Notes under the pieces: generated by a model | Databases searched by the model: none | Told to the model about the DNA's origin: nothing | Seen by the model: only the letters and a program-made list of their open reading frames with translations | Source: a bacterium | GTDB lineage: Bacteria > Myxococcota_A > Polyangia > Nannocystales > Nannocystaceae | DNA length: 64,000 nt | NCBI GenBank assembly: GCA_024742475.1 | Contig: JANSYI010000001.1 | Span: 186,001 to 250,000, forward strand | Direction of reading: 5' to 3' | Shown here: piece by piece, positions 24,673 through 33,272 of the stretch | Layout: the number at the start of each line of letters is the position of its first letter | How positions within the stretch are numbered: position 1 is the first letter of the stretch | Position numbers and translations under genes: made by a program

Positions 24673-25590
24673 ATGAGCGCTCAACTCGGCGAGCTGTACG
24701 CGCTGGGAACGGCCGCGTGCTGGGTCGCGACCGCCGTGTTGTTCACCCGGGCGGGCGAGCGACTGGGTTCGATGGTCGTCAACCTGCTGCGCATGTGGAT
24801 GGCGGTCGTGATGCTCATCGTGGTCGCGTGGCTCACCCGCGGCCTGCCCTGGCCAACCGACGCCACGCCCCACGCGTGGTGGTGGCTGACCATCTCGGGG
24901 CTCATCGGCTTCACCTTCGGCGACCTGTGCCTGTTCCGAGCCTTCCTGCTGCTCGGTCCACGCCTGAGCACCCTGATGATGGCGTTCTCGCCACCGCTGG
25001 CTGCGATCGCTGGGTGGCTGTGGCTCGGCGAGACGCTGGGTCCGTGGCAGCTGCTGGGCATGCTCGCGACCCTGCTCGGCGTCATGTGGGCGATCCTCGA
25101 CCGTACGCCGTCGACCAGGACCGAGGCCAAGACCGCGGCGAGCCTGGAGGACCGGCGGTGGGGCATCGTTCTGGGGTTTTGCGGCGCGCTGGGCCAAGCG
25201 CTGGGCCTGGTGCTGTCGAAGCTCGGCATGGGGGACTACGACGCGATCGCGGCCAACCAGATCCGCGTACTCGGAGGCGCGGTGGGCTTCTCGGTGCTGT
25301 TCTTCGCCCTGCGCCGATGGCCACTGGTCTGGCGCGGCCTGAGGGATCGCGTCGGCGTGGTCTACACGGCCGCCGGCGCGGTCGCGGGGCCCTTCGTGGG
25401 TGTGACGCTGTCCTTGCTGGCGGTTCAAAACACCGAAGCCGGCGTCGCAGCGAGCATCATGGGCACCACGCCGGTGCTGATCATCCCTTGGATGATCATC
25501 GTCGGGGGCGAGCGCGTGGGCCCCGGGGGCGTTCTGGGGGCGATCGTCGCGACTGCGGGGGTTGCGACGCTGTTTCTGGCCCCGTCCTGA
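24673..25590 (+). CDS. EamA-type (DMT superfamily) transporter
   Basis: 305 residues with ten predicted membrane segments in two EamA halves (residues about 5-140 and 160-300). The Pro-rich FSPPLAAIAGWLWLGETLGPW at the end of the first half is the usual conserved motif, and TPVLIIPWMIIVGGERVGP matches it in the second. Members export or import small metabolites; the substrate cannot be inferred. It starts 12 bases past the frame-closing stop of the plus strand, with no clear promoter. Confidence 0.88.
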   Translation: MSAQLGELYALGTAACWVATAVLFTRAGERLGSMVVNLLRMWMAVVMLIVVAWLTRGLPWPTDATPHAWWWLTISGLIGFTFGDLCLFRAFLLLGPRLSTLMMAFSPPLAAIAGWLWLGETLGPWQLLGMLATLLGVMWAILDRTPSTRTEAKTAASLEDRRWGIVLGFCGALGQALGLVLSKLGMGDYDAIAANQIRVLGGAVGFSVLFFALRRWPLVWRGLRDRVGVVYTAAGAVAGPFVGVTLSLLAVQNTEAGVAASIMGTTPVLIIPWMIIVGGERVGPGGVLGAIVATAGVATLFLAPS

Positions 25591-25676
25591 CCGGATTGTC
25601 ACGAAACGGACATCTCCAGGTTTTTTCTAGGCTCGGCAGACCCAACCCCGCCTCGTCGCGTTGCCAATCCCCGACG

Positions 25677-27593
25677 ATGCGACGACTCAACGGATTCTCG
25701 AAGGTTGGCATGATGGTCCTGCTCTGCGGAGGCGCTGCCTGGAGCGGATGCGACAAGGCCGAGCCCGCCAAGGACGAGGGCGCGGTTGCGAGCGCCGAGC
25801 GCACGGACGCCAACAACGGCAAGAAAGCCAGCGCCGCGGGCCAGGCCGCCAAAGACGACGCCAAGTTCGACGACGCCGACGGATCGGCCGCGCCCGAGCC
25901 CGAGCCCGAGGCCATCGCAGAGGCCGACGAAGAAGCGCCCGCCGAGGCGGCGAAGAGCGTCGCCGCCAGCCCCGTCCCCATGGACGGCGCACGAGGAGGC
26001 AGGGCCCGCAACAAGAAGGGCCTCTCCCTCGGCCGCCACAACAGCCCAATGTCCGGCTCGATGGCGCAGCCTGCCAAGCCCATGCCCCGACGCATGCCGC
26101 CGCCGCCACCTCCGGGCACCGCTGCCGACAAGGACAAGGACCCCTCCGCCGGCGAAGGCTACGACCACGTCGCCGAGAACGAGTTCATCGCCGTGGCCGA
26201 CGACCCGCGCTCGACCTTCTCGATCGACGTCGACACCGCAAGCTACGCCAACGTCCGGCGCTTCCTCGAGGGCGGCAACATGCCCCCTCCCGAAGCGGTC
26301 CGCGTCGAAGAGATGATCAACTACTTCGGCTACAACTACGAGAGCCCGATCGGCAGCGACCCGTTCTCGATCAACACCGAGGTCAGCGGCACCCCCTGGA
26401 ACGACGAGACCCTGCTCGTGTCCGTCGGCCTGCAAGGCCAGCGCATCGACATGAGCGAGGTGGGCGCGCGCAACCTCGTCTTCTTGCTCGACGTCTCGGG
26501 CTCGATGAGCTCCCCCGACAAGCTCCCCCTGCTCAAGCAGGGCCTGAGCATGTTGGTCAACAACCTTCGCGATGACGACCGCGTCTCGATCGTGGTCTAC
26601 GCCGGAGCCTCGGGCGTGGTGCTCGAGCCCACGATGGGCAACGACAAGCCCCGCATCATGGAAGCCCTCGAGCGGCTGCAAGCCGGCGGCTCCACCAACG
26701 GCGGCGAGGGCATCGAGCTCGCCTACGACATGGCCGCCAAGCACTTCGAAAAGGGCGGCGTGAACCGGGTCATCCTGGCCACCGACGGCGACTTCAACGT
26801 GGGGGCCACCAATCGAACCGAGCTGCTCGAGCTCATCGAAGCCAAGCGCAAGAGCGGCGTCTTCCTCAGCGTGCTCGGCTTCGGCACCGGCAACATGCAG
26901 GACTCCACCATGGAGATGCTCGCCGACAAGGGTAACGGCAACTACGCGTACATCGACTCCAAGGCTGAAGCCCGCAAGGTCCTGGTCGAAGAGGCCGGCG
27001 GCACCCTGGTCACCATCGCAAAGGACGTGAAGCTGCAGGTCGAGTTCAACCCGGCCGAGGTCGAGAGCTACCGCCTGATCGGCTACGAGAACCGCAAGCT
27101 CGCGCACGCCGATTTCAATGACGACACCAAGGACGCCGGCGAGATCGGTGCGGGGCACTCGGTCACCGCGCTGTACGAGGTCAAGCCCAAGGGCAACAGC
27201 TCCGCGCGCACAACCGACAAGCTCAAGTACCAAGACGACGCCAAGCTCTCGGAAGCCGCCAAGTCGGGCGAGATGCTCACGGTCAAGATCCGCTACAAGA
27301 AGCCCGACGGGAACAAGAGCAAGCTCATCAGCCTGCCCGTCACCGGCGACGACCGTGGCCTGCGCAACACCTCGAAGGACTTCCGCTTCGCCGCCGCCGT
27401 CGCCCAGTTCGGCATGATCCTCCGGCACAGCAAGTACAAGGGCGACGCCACCTACGACGAGGTGCTGAAGCTCGCCGGCGAGTCCCTCGGCTCCGACGCT
27501 CACGGCCATCGCAAGGCGTTCCTCGACCTGGTCAAGAAGGCCAAGCGCATCGACAACGGCAAGGGCAGCGGCACGCTCGCCCGCAAGCGTTGA
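25677..27593 (+). CDS. VWA domain lipoprotein (YfbK-type)
   Basis: 638 residues. N-terminal lipobox-like MMVLLCGGAAWSGC, then an Ala/Glu/Pro-rich linker of about 130 residues. A conserved YfbK-type region follows (FSIDVDTASYANVRRFL, VRVEEMINYFGYNY). The von Willebrand A domain has an intact MIDAS: DVSGS at Asp272-Ser276, STN and TDGDF. The C-terminal DUF3520-like part is YRLIGYENRKL and FRFAAAVAQFGMILR. Such lipoproteins bind protein partners through a metal ion; roles in most bacteria are unclear. A strong terminator follows. The frame is open far upstream, but only as a shadow of the EamA gene. Confidence 0.9.
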   Translation: MRRLNGFSKVGMMVLLCGGAAWSGCDKAEPAKDEGAVASAERTDANNGKKASAAGQAAKDDAKFDDADGSAAPEPEPEAIAEADEEAPAEAAKSVAASPVPMDGARGGRARNKKGLSLGRHNSPMSGSMAQPAKPMPRRMPPPPPPGTAADKDKDPSAGEGYDHVAENEFIAVADDPRSTFSIDVDTASYANVRRFLEGGNMPPPEAVRVEEMINYFGYNYESPIGSDPFSINTEVSGTPWNDETLLVSVGLQGQRIDMSEVGARNLVFLLDVSGSMSSPDKLPLLKQGLSMLVNNLRDDDRVSIVVYAGASGVVLEPTMGNDKPRIMEALERLQAGGSTNGGEGIELAYDMAAKHFEKGGVNRVILATDGDFNVGATNRTELLELIEAKRKSGVFLSVLGFGTGNMQDSTMEMLADKGNGNYAYIDSKAEARKVLVEEAGGTLVTIAKDVKLQVEFNPAEVESYRLIGYENRKLAHADFNDDTKDAGEIGAGHSVTALYEVKPKGNSSARTTDKLKYQDDAKLSEAAKSGEMLTVKIRYKKPDGNKSKLISLPVTGDDRGLRNTSKDFRFAAAVAQFGMILRHSKYKGDATYDEVLKLAGESLGSDAHGHRKAFLDLVKKAKRIDNGKGSGTLARKR

Positions 27594-27627
27594 CTCCTCT
27601 CTCCTCCTCTCGTTGTCCGTCACTCCG

Positions 27628-27661
27628 CGCGGGCGCCCCCTCCTGGGCGCCCGCGTTTTTT
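27628..27661 (+). terminator. rho-independent terminator
   Basis: Perfect 11-bp stem (CGCGGGCGCCC / GGGCGCCCGCG) with a 6-base loop followed by six T, 35 bases after the VWA gene stop. This is the clearest intrinsic terminator in the window. Confidence 0.95.
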
Positions 27662-27764
27662 CGTGGAACGGTCGAGAAATGACCTAGCATTCCGGCTCTC
27701 GGCCCCGTCGCCATCGCCAGCTCATCCTCGACGCTGATCGGTCACTGCATGCCGCAGGCGGGCG

Positions 27765-27779
27765 CGAATCCGCGATTCG
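27765..27779. promoter_or_regulatory. inverted repeat upstream of kinase promoter
   Basis: CGAATC, 3 bases, GATTCG. It ends five bases before the candidate -35 at 27785 and could be an activator or repressor site for the kinase operon. Short, so may be chance. Confidence 0.3.
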
Positions 27780-27784
27780 GCGAC

Positions 27785-27812
27785 TTGTCTTTCGCGGACG
27801 TTCGCGTAGAGT
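27785..27812 (+). promoter_or_regulatory. candidate promoter of kinase-PEGA-lipoprotein operon
   Basis: TTGTCT at 27785-27790, 16 bases, TAGAGT at 27807-27812. Predicted start of transcription is near 27819, giving a leader of about 43 bases that contains the hairpin at 27824-27849. Confidence 0.5.
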
Positions 27813-27823
27813 CTCTCGAACCT

Positions 27824-27849
27824 CTGACAGCGTTGCGGGACGCTGTCAG
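27824..27849 (+). promoter_or_regulatory. leader hairpin before Ser/Thr kinase
   Basis: CTGACAGCGT, six-base loop (TGCGGG), ACGCTGTCAG: a perfect 10-bp stem ending 12 bases before the ATG at 27862. It has no T-run, so it is not a terminator. It could hide or expose the ribosome site, or be a DNA operator downstream of the promoter. Confidence 0.55.
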
Positions 27850-27861
27850 TGGTAAGACCTC

Positions 27862-29583
27862 ATGGATAGAGCGGGACCATCTTCGGCTGCGGACCGGACG
27901 TCGGCATCGCCTATGGACGACCCAGTCGTCGGACGAGAAATCGACGGTCGCTTCCTCGTCGAACGCGTGATCGGTGCGGGGGGCCAAGGCGTCGTCTATC
28001 TGGCTCGCACTCCCGACAGCCGTCAGGTCGTGCTGAAGATGCTCAACGCCGCCAGCGCGCACGATCCAGAGGCGGTCGCTCGGTTTGAGCGTGAGGCCCG
28101 GCAGCTCGAAGCGGTGAGCCACGAGAACATCGTGAAGATGCTCGGGCATGGCCACGCTTTGGGTCGGGCGTTCATCGCCATGGAGTACATCCGTGGGGAA
28201 TCCTTGCGCGACGTCCTCTCCACACGAGGGGCACTCGCGCTGCCTCAGTTCGTGCCCATCGCGGCGCAGATCCTCAAGGCGGTCGGCCACGTCCATAGCA
28301 GGGGCATCATGGTCCGGGACATCAAGCCGGCCAACATCATGCTCTGTCGCCACCGCGGCCGCGACAACTTCGTCAAGCTCCTCGATTTCGGGCTGGCCAA
28401 ACTCGTCGGGGAGCAGGACGCGATCACGACCTCTCACTTCGTCGGCACGATCGGCTACCTCTCACCCGAGCAAATCCAGGGCCTCCCGTTCGGCCTCCGC
28501 GTCGACGTCTTCGCGCTCGGCGTCCTCTTCTACCACTGCCTCAGCGGCAAGCTCCCCTTCCGCGGAGACACTCCCGAGGGGACGCTGTACGCCACCGTCC
28601 ACAGCCAGCCTACGCCGCTGGCCGAGGTCCTGCCTGCGTCGGCCCAGATGCCGCCCGAGCTCGAGGACCTCATCATGCGCTGCATCGATCAGGACCCCGC
28701 ACGCCGACCCGCGCATGCCGACGAGGTCGTCGAGGGCCTCATCGACGCGGTCCCCTCCTCGATGTTTCGCCTGCCCAAGGCCAACGGCCCGATCACCTCG
28801 ACCGAGACGACCGGACGCGTGCGGCTCGACGAGCATCGCGATCGATCGACAGCGCCGCCCGCGGGGGTTCGCGAGGCTGCCAAGAGCGACAGCACCGCGG
28901 CGCCACCGGTCGCCGTCACGGCTCCGGAGTTCGTCGCCGCCGCGCCCGTCCCGGCGACCAGCCACGCGGGCAGAGTTGGCGCCATCGCGACCGCTGCCGC
29001 CGTCCTCGCAGGGGCGGTCGCATGGTTCGTCGCGCGTGGCGAATCCACACCGCCCAGCGAAGACCGCGGCGGCGAGGTCGTCGAGGCCTCGCTCCCCGCG
29101 GATCCCTCGCCCTCGACGCTCGAAGTCTCCGTAGAGCCTTCCGCGACCATCTCGATCGACGGCGAGGTCAAGGGCATCGACCCCGGCGCGCTCGAGCTCA
29201 GCCCGGGTCCCCACGAGGTGCGAGCCGAAGCGACGGGGTATCAGCCCTGGTCGAAAGCCGTCGTGATCGAGCCCGGCAAAGCCCTCGCGCTGCAGATCGC
29301 CCTCACGCCCGAGTTCGCCGCTGCTCCCGCGCCGACAACCAGCGCCCCGCCGAGACCCGAGGTGGCTGCGCCCGAGCCTACTCCTCGAGCCCGCGCGTCG
29401 AGAACGCGCTCCCGAGGAAAGCGTCGACCCAACGAGGCGCCCAAGCCTGCAACGCGCGATGCAGTGGATGAGAACCCCGAGACTCGAGGCGGCACGAACG
29501 GCGGGGCCATCGTTCCGGGCGACATGCCGCGTCGACGAACGAAACAGACCAAGACCCGCGCATTGGACGAGAACGTCTGGTGA
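27862..29583 (+). CDS. Ser/Thr protein kinase with PEGA domain
   Basis: 573 residues from ATG 27862; ATG 27913 is an alternative. Hanks-type kinase at about 24-285: Gly loop GAGGQGVVYLA, Lys59 in VVLKML, catalytic loop MVRDIKPANIML with Asp153 but Val in place of the usual His of HRD, DFG at Asp175, GTIGYLSPEQ in the activation segment. A single TM lies at about 372-391, then a PEGA domain (STLEVSVEPSATISIDGEV, GPHEVRAEATGYQPW) at about 410-475 outside the membrane, and a basic C-terminal tail. It leads an operon with a TPR/PEGA protein and a lipoprotein and probably senses an envelope signal through the PEGA domain. Confidence 0.93.
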   Translation: MDRAGPSSAADRTSASPMDDPVVGREIDGRFLVERVIGAGGQGVVYLARTPDSRQVVLKMLNAASAHDPEAVARFEREARQLEAVSHENIVKMLGHGHALGRAFIAMEYIRGESLRDVLSTRGALALPQFVPIAAQILKAVGHVHSRGIMVRDIKPANIMLCRHRGRDNFVKLLDFGLAKLVGEQDAITTSHFVGTIGYLSPEQIQGLPFGLRVDVFALGVLFYHCLSGKLPFRGDTPEGTLYATVHSQPTPLAEVLPASAQMPPELEDLIMRCIDQDPARRPAHADEVVEGLIDAVPSSMFRLPKANGPITSTETTGRVRLDEHRDRSTAPPAGVREAAKSDSTAAPPVAVTAPEFVAAAPVPATSHAGRVGAIATAAAVLAGAVAWFVARGESTPPSEDRGGEVVEASLPADPSPSTLEVSVEPSATISIDGEVKGIDPGALELSPGPHEVRAEATGYQPWSKAVVIEPGKALALQIALTPEFAAAPAPTTSAPPRPEVAAPEPTPRARASRTRSRGKRRPNEAPKPATRDAVDENPETRGGTNGGAIVPGDMPRRRTKQTKTRALDENVW

Positions 29584-29589
29584 GGCCGA

Positions 29590-30537
29590 ATGCGGACCCT
29601 ACTGATCCTGACCCTACTGGCCCCGGCGCACGGCTCGAGCGGCCCCCCGGCGGACCCTCCTGGCGAGCAGACCGAGGCTGCCAAGCATCTCTTCGAGCAG
29701 GGCGCCCAGCTCTACGCCGATGGCGACCTGCCTGGCGCGCGATTCGCCTTCGAACGCGCGTTCGAGCGGTCGGGCAACTACAAGATCCTCTACAACCTCG
29801 CCGTCGTCGAACTCGAACTTCACGACTACGCCGCCGCGAAGGGGACGTTCGAACGGTACCTCCGCGAAGGTGGCGAGGAGCTCGACGCGAAGAGGCGTGC
29901 CGAGGTCGACGCCGAGCTCGAGGGCCTGGCCGCCCGCGTGGGCGAGGTCCGGCTCACAATCCAGCCGGCAAACGCCACCATGACTCTCGACGGAGAGCCC
30001 TACGCGCCTTCCGGGGAGGACGACCGCCTGCAGCTGAACCTCGGCGAACACACCGTCGAGGTCAGGGCGCCGGGGCACGAGCCCAAGGAGGCCCGCTTCG
30101 AGGTGGAAGGGGGCGCGTTGACGGAGCTCTCCATCGTGCTCGAACAGCGCGTTCCACCCCCCTCGACCGTGCCGGCTCCGCGGGCGGACCCCGCACCTGC
30201 ACTTGGCGCGCGGACACGTCGGCTGCGCATTGGCACCTGGGTGTCGCTCGGCACCGCTGGCGTGGCGGGGGCCGCTGCCGTCGTGGCGGGCATCCTGTCG
30301 CTCCGCGCCGAGGACGACATCGGGACCGAGTTCGAAGACGTTCCAGCCGACCGCGACGCTGTCGATGCTGCCCGGCGACGCACCCGTAGCCTCGCCATCA
30401 CGACTGACGTCCTCATCGGCGTGGGCGCGGTCGCAGGTGCAACGGCGATCGGACTTGGCATCGCGGCGTGGCGTGCCTCCAAGCGCGACCGCAGCGGCGT
30501 ACGGGCGAGTGCATCTGGTCTGGAGGTACGTTTCTAA
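29590..30537 (+). CDS. TPR and PEGA domain membrane protein
   Basis: 315 residues with a signal peptide (LLILTLLAPAHG). TPR-like helices at about 28-105 (AAKHLFEQGAQLYADGDLPG, ILYNLAVVELELHDYAAAKG), a PEGA domain at about 118-185 (EVRLTIQPANATMTLDGEPY), then two TM segments at about 215-235 and 275-297, and a short tail ending LEVRF. The layout PEGA-TM-loop-TM-VRF recurs in the protein at 43763-44863. It starts six bases after the kinase and overlaps the next start by one base (TAATG). Confidence 0.85.
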   Translation: MRTLLILTLLAPAHGSSGPPADPPGEQTEAAKHLFEQGAQLYADGDLPGARFAFERAFERSGNYKILYNLAVVELELHDYAAAKGTFERYLREGGEELDAKRRAEVDAELEGLAARVGEVRLTIQPANATMTLDGEPYAPSGEDDRLQLNLGEHTVEVRAPGHEPKEARFEVEGGALTELSIVLEQRVPPPSTVPAPRADPAPALGARTRRLRIGTWVSLGTAGVAGAAAVVAGILSLRAEDDIGTEFEDVPADRDAVDAARRRTRSLAITTDVLIGVGAVAGATAIGLGIAAWRASKRDRSGVRASASGLEVRF

Positions 30538-31481
30538 TGCGAGCCTTGCTACCCGTGGCCTGCTCGGCGCTCGCCGGCTGCTCCCTCGTCGTCGACGCCT
30601 CCGCCGAGCAGTGCACCAGCGACGCGTCGTGCGAGCGCCTCGGCGGGGCGGGCTCGGTATGTATCGAGGGGTTCTGTTCGCAGCCCGCTGCGTCGACCTC
30701 CTCGTCGTCCACCACCTCGGAGCCGTCGACTTCCACGTCGAGCACCGGCTCGGGATCGGATGCTTCGTCAACGACGAACGGTAGCAGCAGCGAGGAGACC
30801 GGCGACATCGTCGACCCCGCGTGGGGATGCGCCGACACACCGCTGCCTGTCCCCGACGGCAACGTGACGCTGACGATCCGACTCGCGGACGTCGTGACGG
30901 GCGAGGCTCCAGAGATAACCTCGGCGCGGCTGTGTGCGCTTCTCGACTCGGCGTGCATGACCCCGATTGCCGATCTCGAGTTCACCGACGGACGGGCGGA
31001 GGCCACCGTCGCCGCCGGTTTCGAGGGCTACGTCGAGGTGATGGCGACCGACATCGCACCCTCGCTCGTATACGTCGCGCCGGCGGTTCGCGACGAGGAA
31101 CGATTCACGCCGCTCGTGCCCGACGCGCTCATCGACACCTCGGCCTCGTTGCTCGGACTGATGTTCAATCGCGATGAGCGGGGCATCATGATCGCTCAGG
31201 TCCGAGACTGCACCGGCGAACTCGCGGCCGGCATCTCCATGCACATGAACGAAGCCGACGACCAGACGACCCGCTTCTTCGGCATGCTTCCCGACGACAA
31301 CGCGTCCGCGACTTCGGCCGATGGTACGGGAGGCTTCCTCAACGTGCCCGAAGGCTTCGGCACCTGGTCTGCAACCGTCGAAGCCACCGGCCAGGGCGTC
31401 AAGGAGTTACGCTTCGTGCACCGTGCGGGCTGGGCCTCGCTGGTCGTCTTCGACGCTTCACAAGAGTTCGTCGTCGAGTGA
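30537..31481 (+). CDS. lipoprotein with Ser/Thr linker, third gene of kinase operon
   Basis: 314 residues. Lipobox ACSALAGC, a small Cys-containing part (CTSDASCERLGGAGSVC), then a linker of about 45 Ser/Thr/Gly residues. The C-terminal head of about 220 residues is beta-rich with several cysteines and Thr/Gly loops; it resembles carboxypeptidase-regulatory-like (CarbopepD_reg) folds only loosely. Start chosen at the TAATG overlap with the PEGA protein, so the two are translationally coupled. Confidence 0.82.
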   Translation: MRALLPVACSALAGCSLVVDASAEQCTSDASCERLGGAGSVCIEGFCSQPAASTSSSSTTSEPSTSTSSTGSGSDASSTTNGSSSEETGDIVDPAWGCADTPLPVPDGNVTLTIRLADVVTGEAPEITSARLCALLDSACMTPIADLEFTDGRAEATVAAGFEGYVEVMATDIAPSLVYVAPAVRDEERFTPLVPDALIDTSASLLGLMFNRDERGIMIAQVRDCTGELAAGISMHMNEADDQTTRFFGMLPDDNASATSADGTGGFLNVPEGFGTWSATVEATGQGVKELRFVHRAGWASLVVFDASQEFVVE

Positions 31482-31509
31482 ACATTCCCCCGCCCACACG
31501 GGAGCCCCC

Positions 31510-31971
31510 ATGAGCCACGACATCGAGCGCACCACCCTTCAACCTCAGCCCATCCTCTACTGTCCCGCGCAGGTCGAAATGGCCAAGATCGCGAGCGTGC
31601 TCGGGGAGCTCTTGCCCCGCGTCTTCGCGTACGCGACCCAATCGGGAGCGACGATGGTGGGCCCGCCGTTCGTGCGCTACCTGAACATGGCCGAGACGCT
31701 GGACATCCAGGCTGGCCTGCCGGTCGCGCCTGGAGCTGCCGCCACCGAGGACATCCTGCTCGGGGAGCTCCCCGGGGGGACCGCGCTCACCACGATTCAC
31801 ATCGGACCCTACGACACCCTGCCCACCGCGTACGGGGCCTTGCAAGCGCGCATGAAGGACGACGCGCTACGGCCGAGCGGCGCCCCGTGGGAGGTCTACC
31901 TGACCGACCCCGGCGAAGTGCCCGACCCCGCCGACTGGAAGACGCAGGTCTTCTGGCCCATCACCACGTGA
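31510..31971 (+). CDS. GyrI-like small-molecule-binding domain protein
   Basis: 153 residues forming a stand-alone GyrI-like/AraC effector-binding domain (SHS2 fold). Signs are QPILYCPAQVEMAKIASVLG at the start, GELPGGTALTTIHIGPYDTL in the middle and PWEVYLTDPGEVPDPADWKT near the end. Such proteins bind small ligands or inhibitors. GGGAG lies 6 bases before the ATG. The gene overlaps the convergent DUF2378 gene by 11 bases. Confidence 0.85.
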   Translation: MSHDIERTTLQPQPILYCPAQVEMAKIASVLGELLPRVFAYATQSGATMVGPPFVRYLNMAETLDIQAGLPVAPGAAATEDILLGELPGGTALTTIHIGPYDTLPTAYGALQARMKDDALRPSGAPWEVYLTDPGEVPDPADWKTQVFWPITT

Positions 31972-32530
31972 TGCGCAGGTCATAGGAGACCGCGGTACGC
32001 ACGTCGAGTTCGAACGTCTTCGCCTCGAGGCCGCAGACGTCCAGCCCGCCCTGCCAGATCCCGCACGTAAACGGAAGCGGGTCCCACACATCCTCGAACC
32101 GGACGAGGGCCAAGCCCGGCTCGGCCGTGACGACGTCGATCGTGCCGTAGCGGTTGCACACGGAGTAGGCGCGAGGGGCGAGCCGGGCGACCGCAGGAAA
32201 GTCGCGACCAGCCACCGAGAAGATCGCCTTGCCCACCATCGTGCTCGCGAAGTGCGGATAGAGGTCGCGGCCGAGCTCGAAGAGGGCCAGGCCCAGGGGC
32301 GCGTCGGGCGAGAGCGCCTCACACGCTTGGAGGAGCGCGGCGTTGTAGGCCCGGCGCTCGGCCTTGGCGAACGGGATCCGAGGAAAATCCGGTGCGGGGA
32401 CGTCTTTTCGTTCGTACGCCCGCCGGATCAAGTCATAGAACATCGCGCGGGTGTAGTCGTCGTTGTGACATTGGGCGACGTAGTACCGACCACTGAACGG
32501 TGCCCGCGCATCGAAGGACTCGAATGCCAC
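31961..32530 (-). CDS. TIGR02265 (DUF2378) family protein
   Basis: 189 residues, the normal length. The pattern FYDLIRRAYERKDVPAPDFPR, PLGLALFELGRDLYPHFAST and GLDVCGLEAKTFELDV fits the Myxococcales-restricted TIGR02265 family of unknown function, present in many copies per genome. The start is GTG 32530 with TAGCCT six bases before it, suggesting a leaderless mRNA. The 3' end overlaps the GyrI-like gene. Confidence 0.85.
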   Translation of the reverse strand: MAFESFDARAPFSGRYYVAQCHNDDYTRAMFYDLIRRAYERKDVPAPDFPRIPFAKAERRAYNAALLQACEALSPDAPLGLALFELGRDLYPHFASTMVGKAIFSVAGRDFPAVARLAPRAYSVCNRYGTIDVVTAEPGLALVRFEDVWDPLPFTCGIWQGGLDVCGLEAKTFELDVRTAVSYDLRITW

Positions 32531-32536
32531 TCACCC

Positions 32537-32542
32537 AGGCTA
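32537..32542 (-). promoter_or_regulatory. candidate -10 (TAGCCT), leaderless start of DUF2378 gene
   Basis: On the minus strand TAGCCT, 6 bases, GTG 32530 at the expected +1. Confidence 0.5.
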
Positions 32543-32611
32543 ACAGCCTCGCGGCCGAATCGCGAAGCCCAGTGGGGGACACCGCGGCGTCAGGTCGCTG
32601 CGAATCGGCGC

Positions 32612-32617
32612 TATGGT
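32612..32617 (+). promoter_or_regulatory. candidate -10 (TATGGT), leaderless start of peroxiredoxin
   Basis: TATGGT, 7 bases, ATG 32625. The upstream in-frame ATG at 32613 lies inside the hexamer, which argues against it as the start. Confidence 0.55.
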
Positions 32618-32624
32618 GCGCGCC

Positions 32625-33260
32625 ATGGCAGTCCGTCTCGGCGACACCGCACCCGACTTCGAAGCCCCGAGCACCGAGGGCACGATCAAGTTCCACGAGT
32701 GGCTCGGCGACTCGTGGGGGATCCTCTTCTCCCACCCCAAGGACTTCACGCCCGTCTGCACCACCGAGCTGGGCATGGTGGCCAAGCTCAAGCCCGAGTT
32801 CGACCGGCGCAACGTCAAGGCGATCGGGCTCTCGGTCGACAGCGTCGAAGACCACGACAAGTGGAAGTCGGACATCGAGGAGACGCAGGGCGCAGGCCTG
32901 AACTACCCCCTGCTCGGCGACCCCGACCGCACCGTCGCCAACCTCTACGACATGATCCACCCCAACGCGGACAACACCTTGACGGTGCGCTCCGTGTTCA
33001 TCATCGGGCCCGACAAGAAGGTCAAGCTCACGCTCACCTACCCCGCCAGCACCGGCCGCAACTTCGACGAGATCCTGCGGGTCATCGACTCCCTGCAGCT
33101 CACCGCAAACCACAAGGTGGCCACCCCGGTGAACTGGAAGGACGGCGACGACTGCATCGTCGTCCCGTCGATCTCCACCGAAGACGCCAAGGCGCAATTC
33201 CCCAAGGGCGTGACCGAGATCAAGCCCTACCTCCGCACCACGCCCCAACCCAACAAGTAG
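32625..33260 (+). CDS. 1-Cys (Prx6-type) peroxiredoxin
   Basis: 211 residues. Peroxidatic Cys in FSHPKDFTPVCTTELG at about residue 45. No resolving Cys is in the usual C-terminal place; the long C-terminal extension (VATPVNWKDGDD, ending in KPYLRTT) is typical of the Prx6 group. It reduces H2O2, organic or lipid hydroperoxides in the cytoplasm, with an external reductant. Convergent with the M23 lipoprotein gene, 12 bases between. Confidence 0.95.
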   Translation: MAVRLGDTAPDFEAPSTEGTIKFHEWLGDSWGILFSHPKDFTPVCTTELGMVAKLKPEFDRRNVKAIGLSVDSVEDHDKWKSDIEETQGAGLNYPLLGDPDRTVANLYDMIHPNADNTLTVRSVFIIGPDKKVKLTLTYPASTGRNFDEILRVIDSLQLTANHKVATPVNWKDGDDCIVVPSISTEDAKAQFPKGVTEIKPYLRTTPQPNK

Positions 33261-33272
33261 CGCCTCGGGCTG

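Noticed and set aside
32613..32625. Upstream ATG of the peroxiredoxin gene
   Set aside because: It lies inside the TATGGT hexamer and adds residues not found in the family; ATG 32625 fits better.
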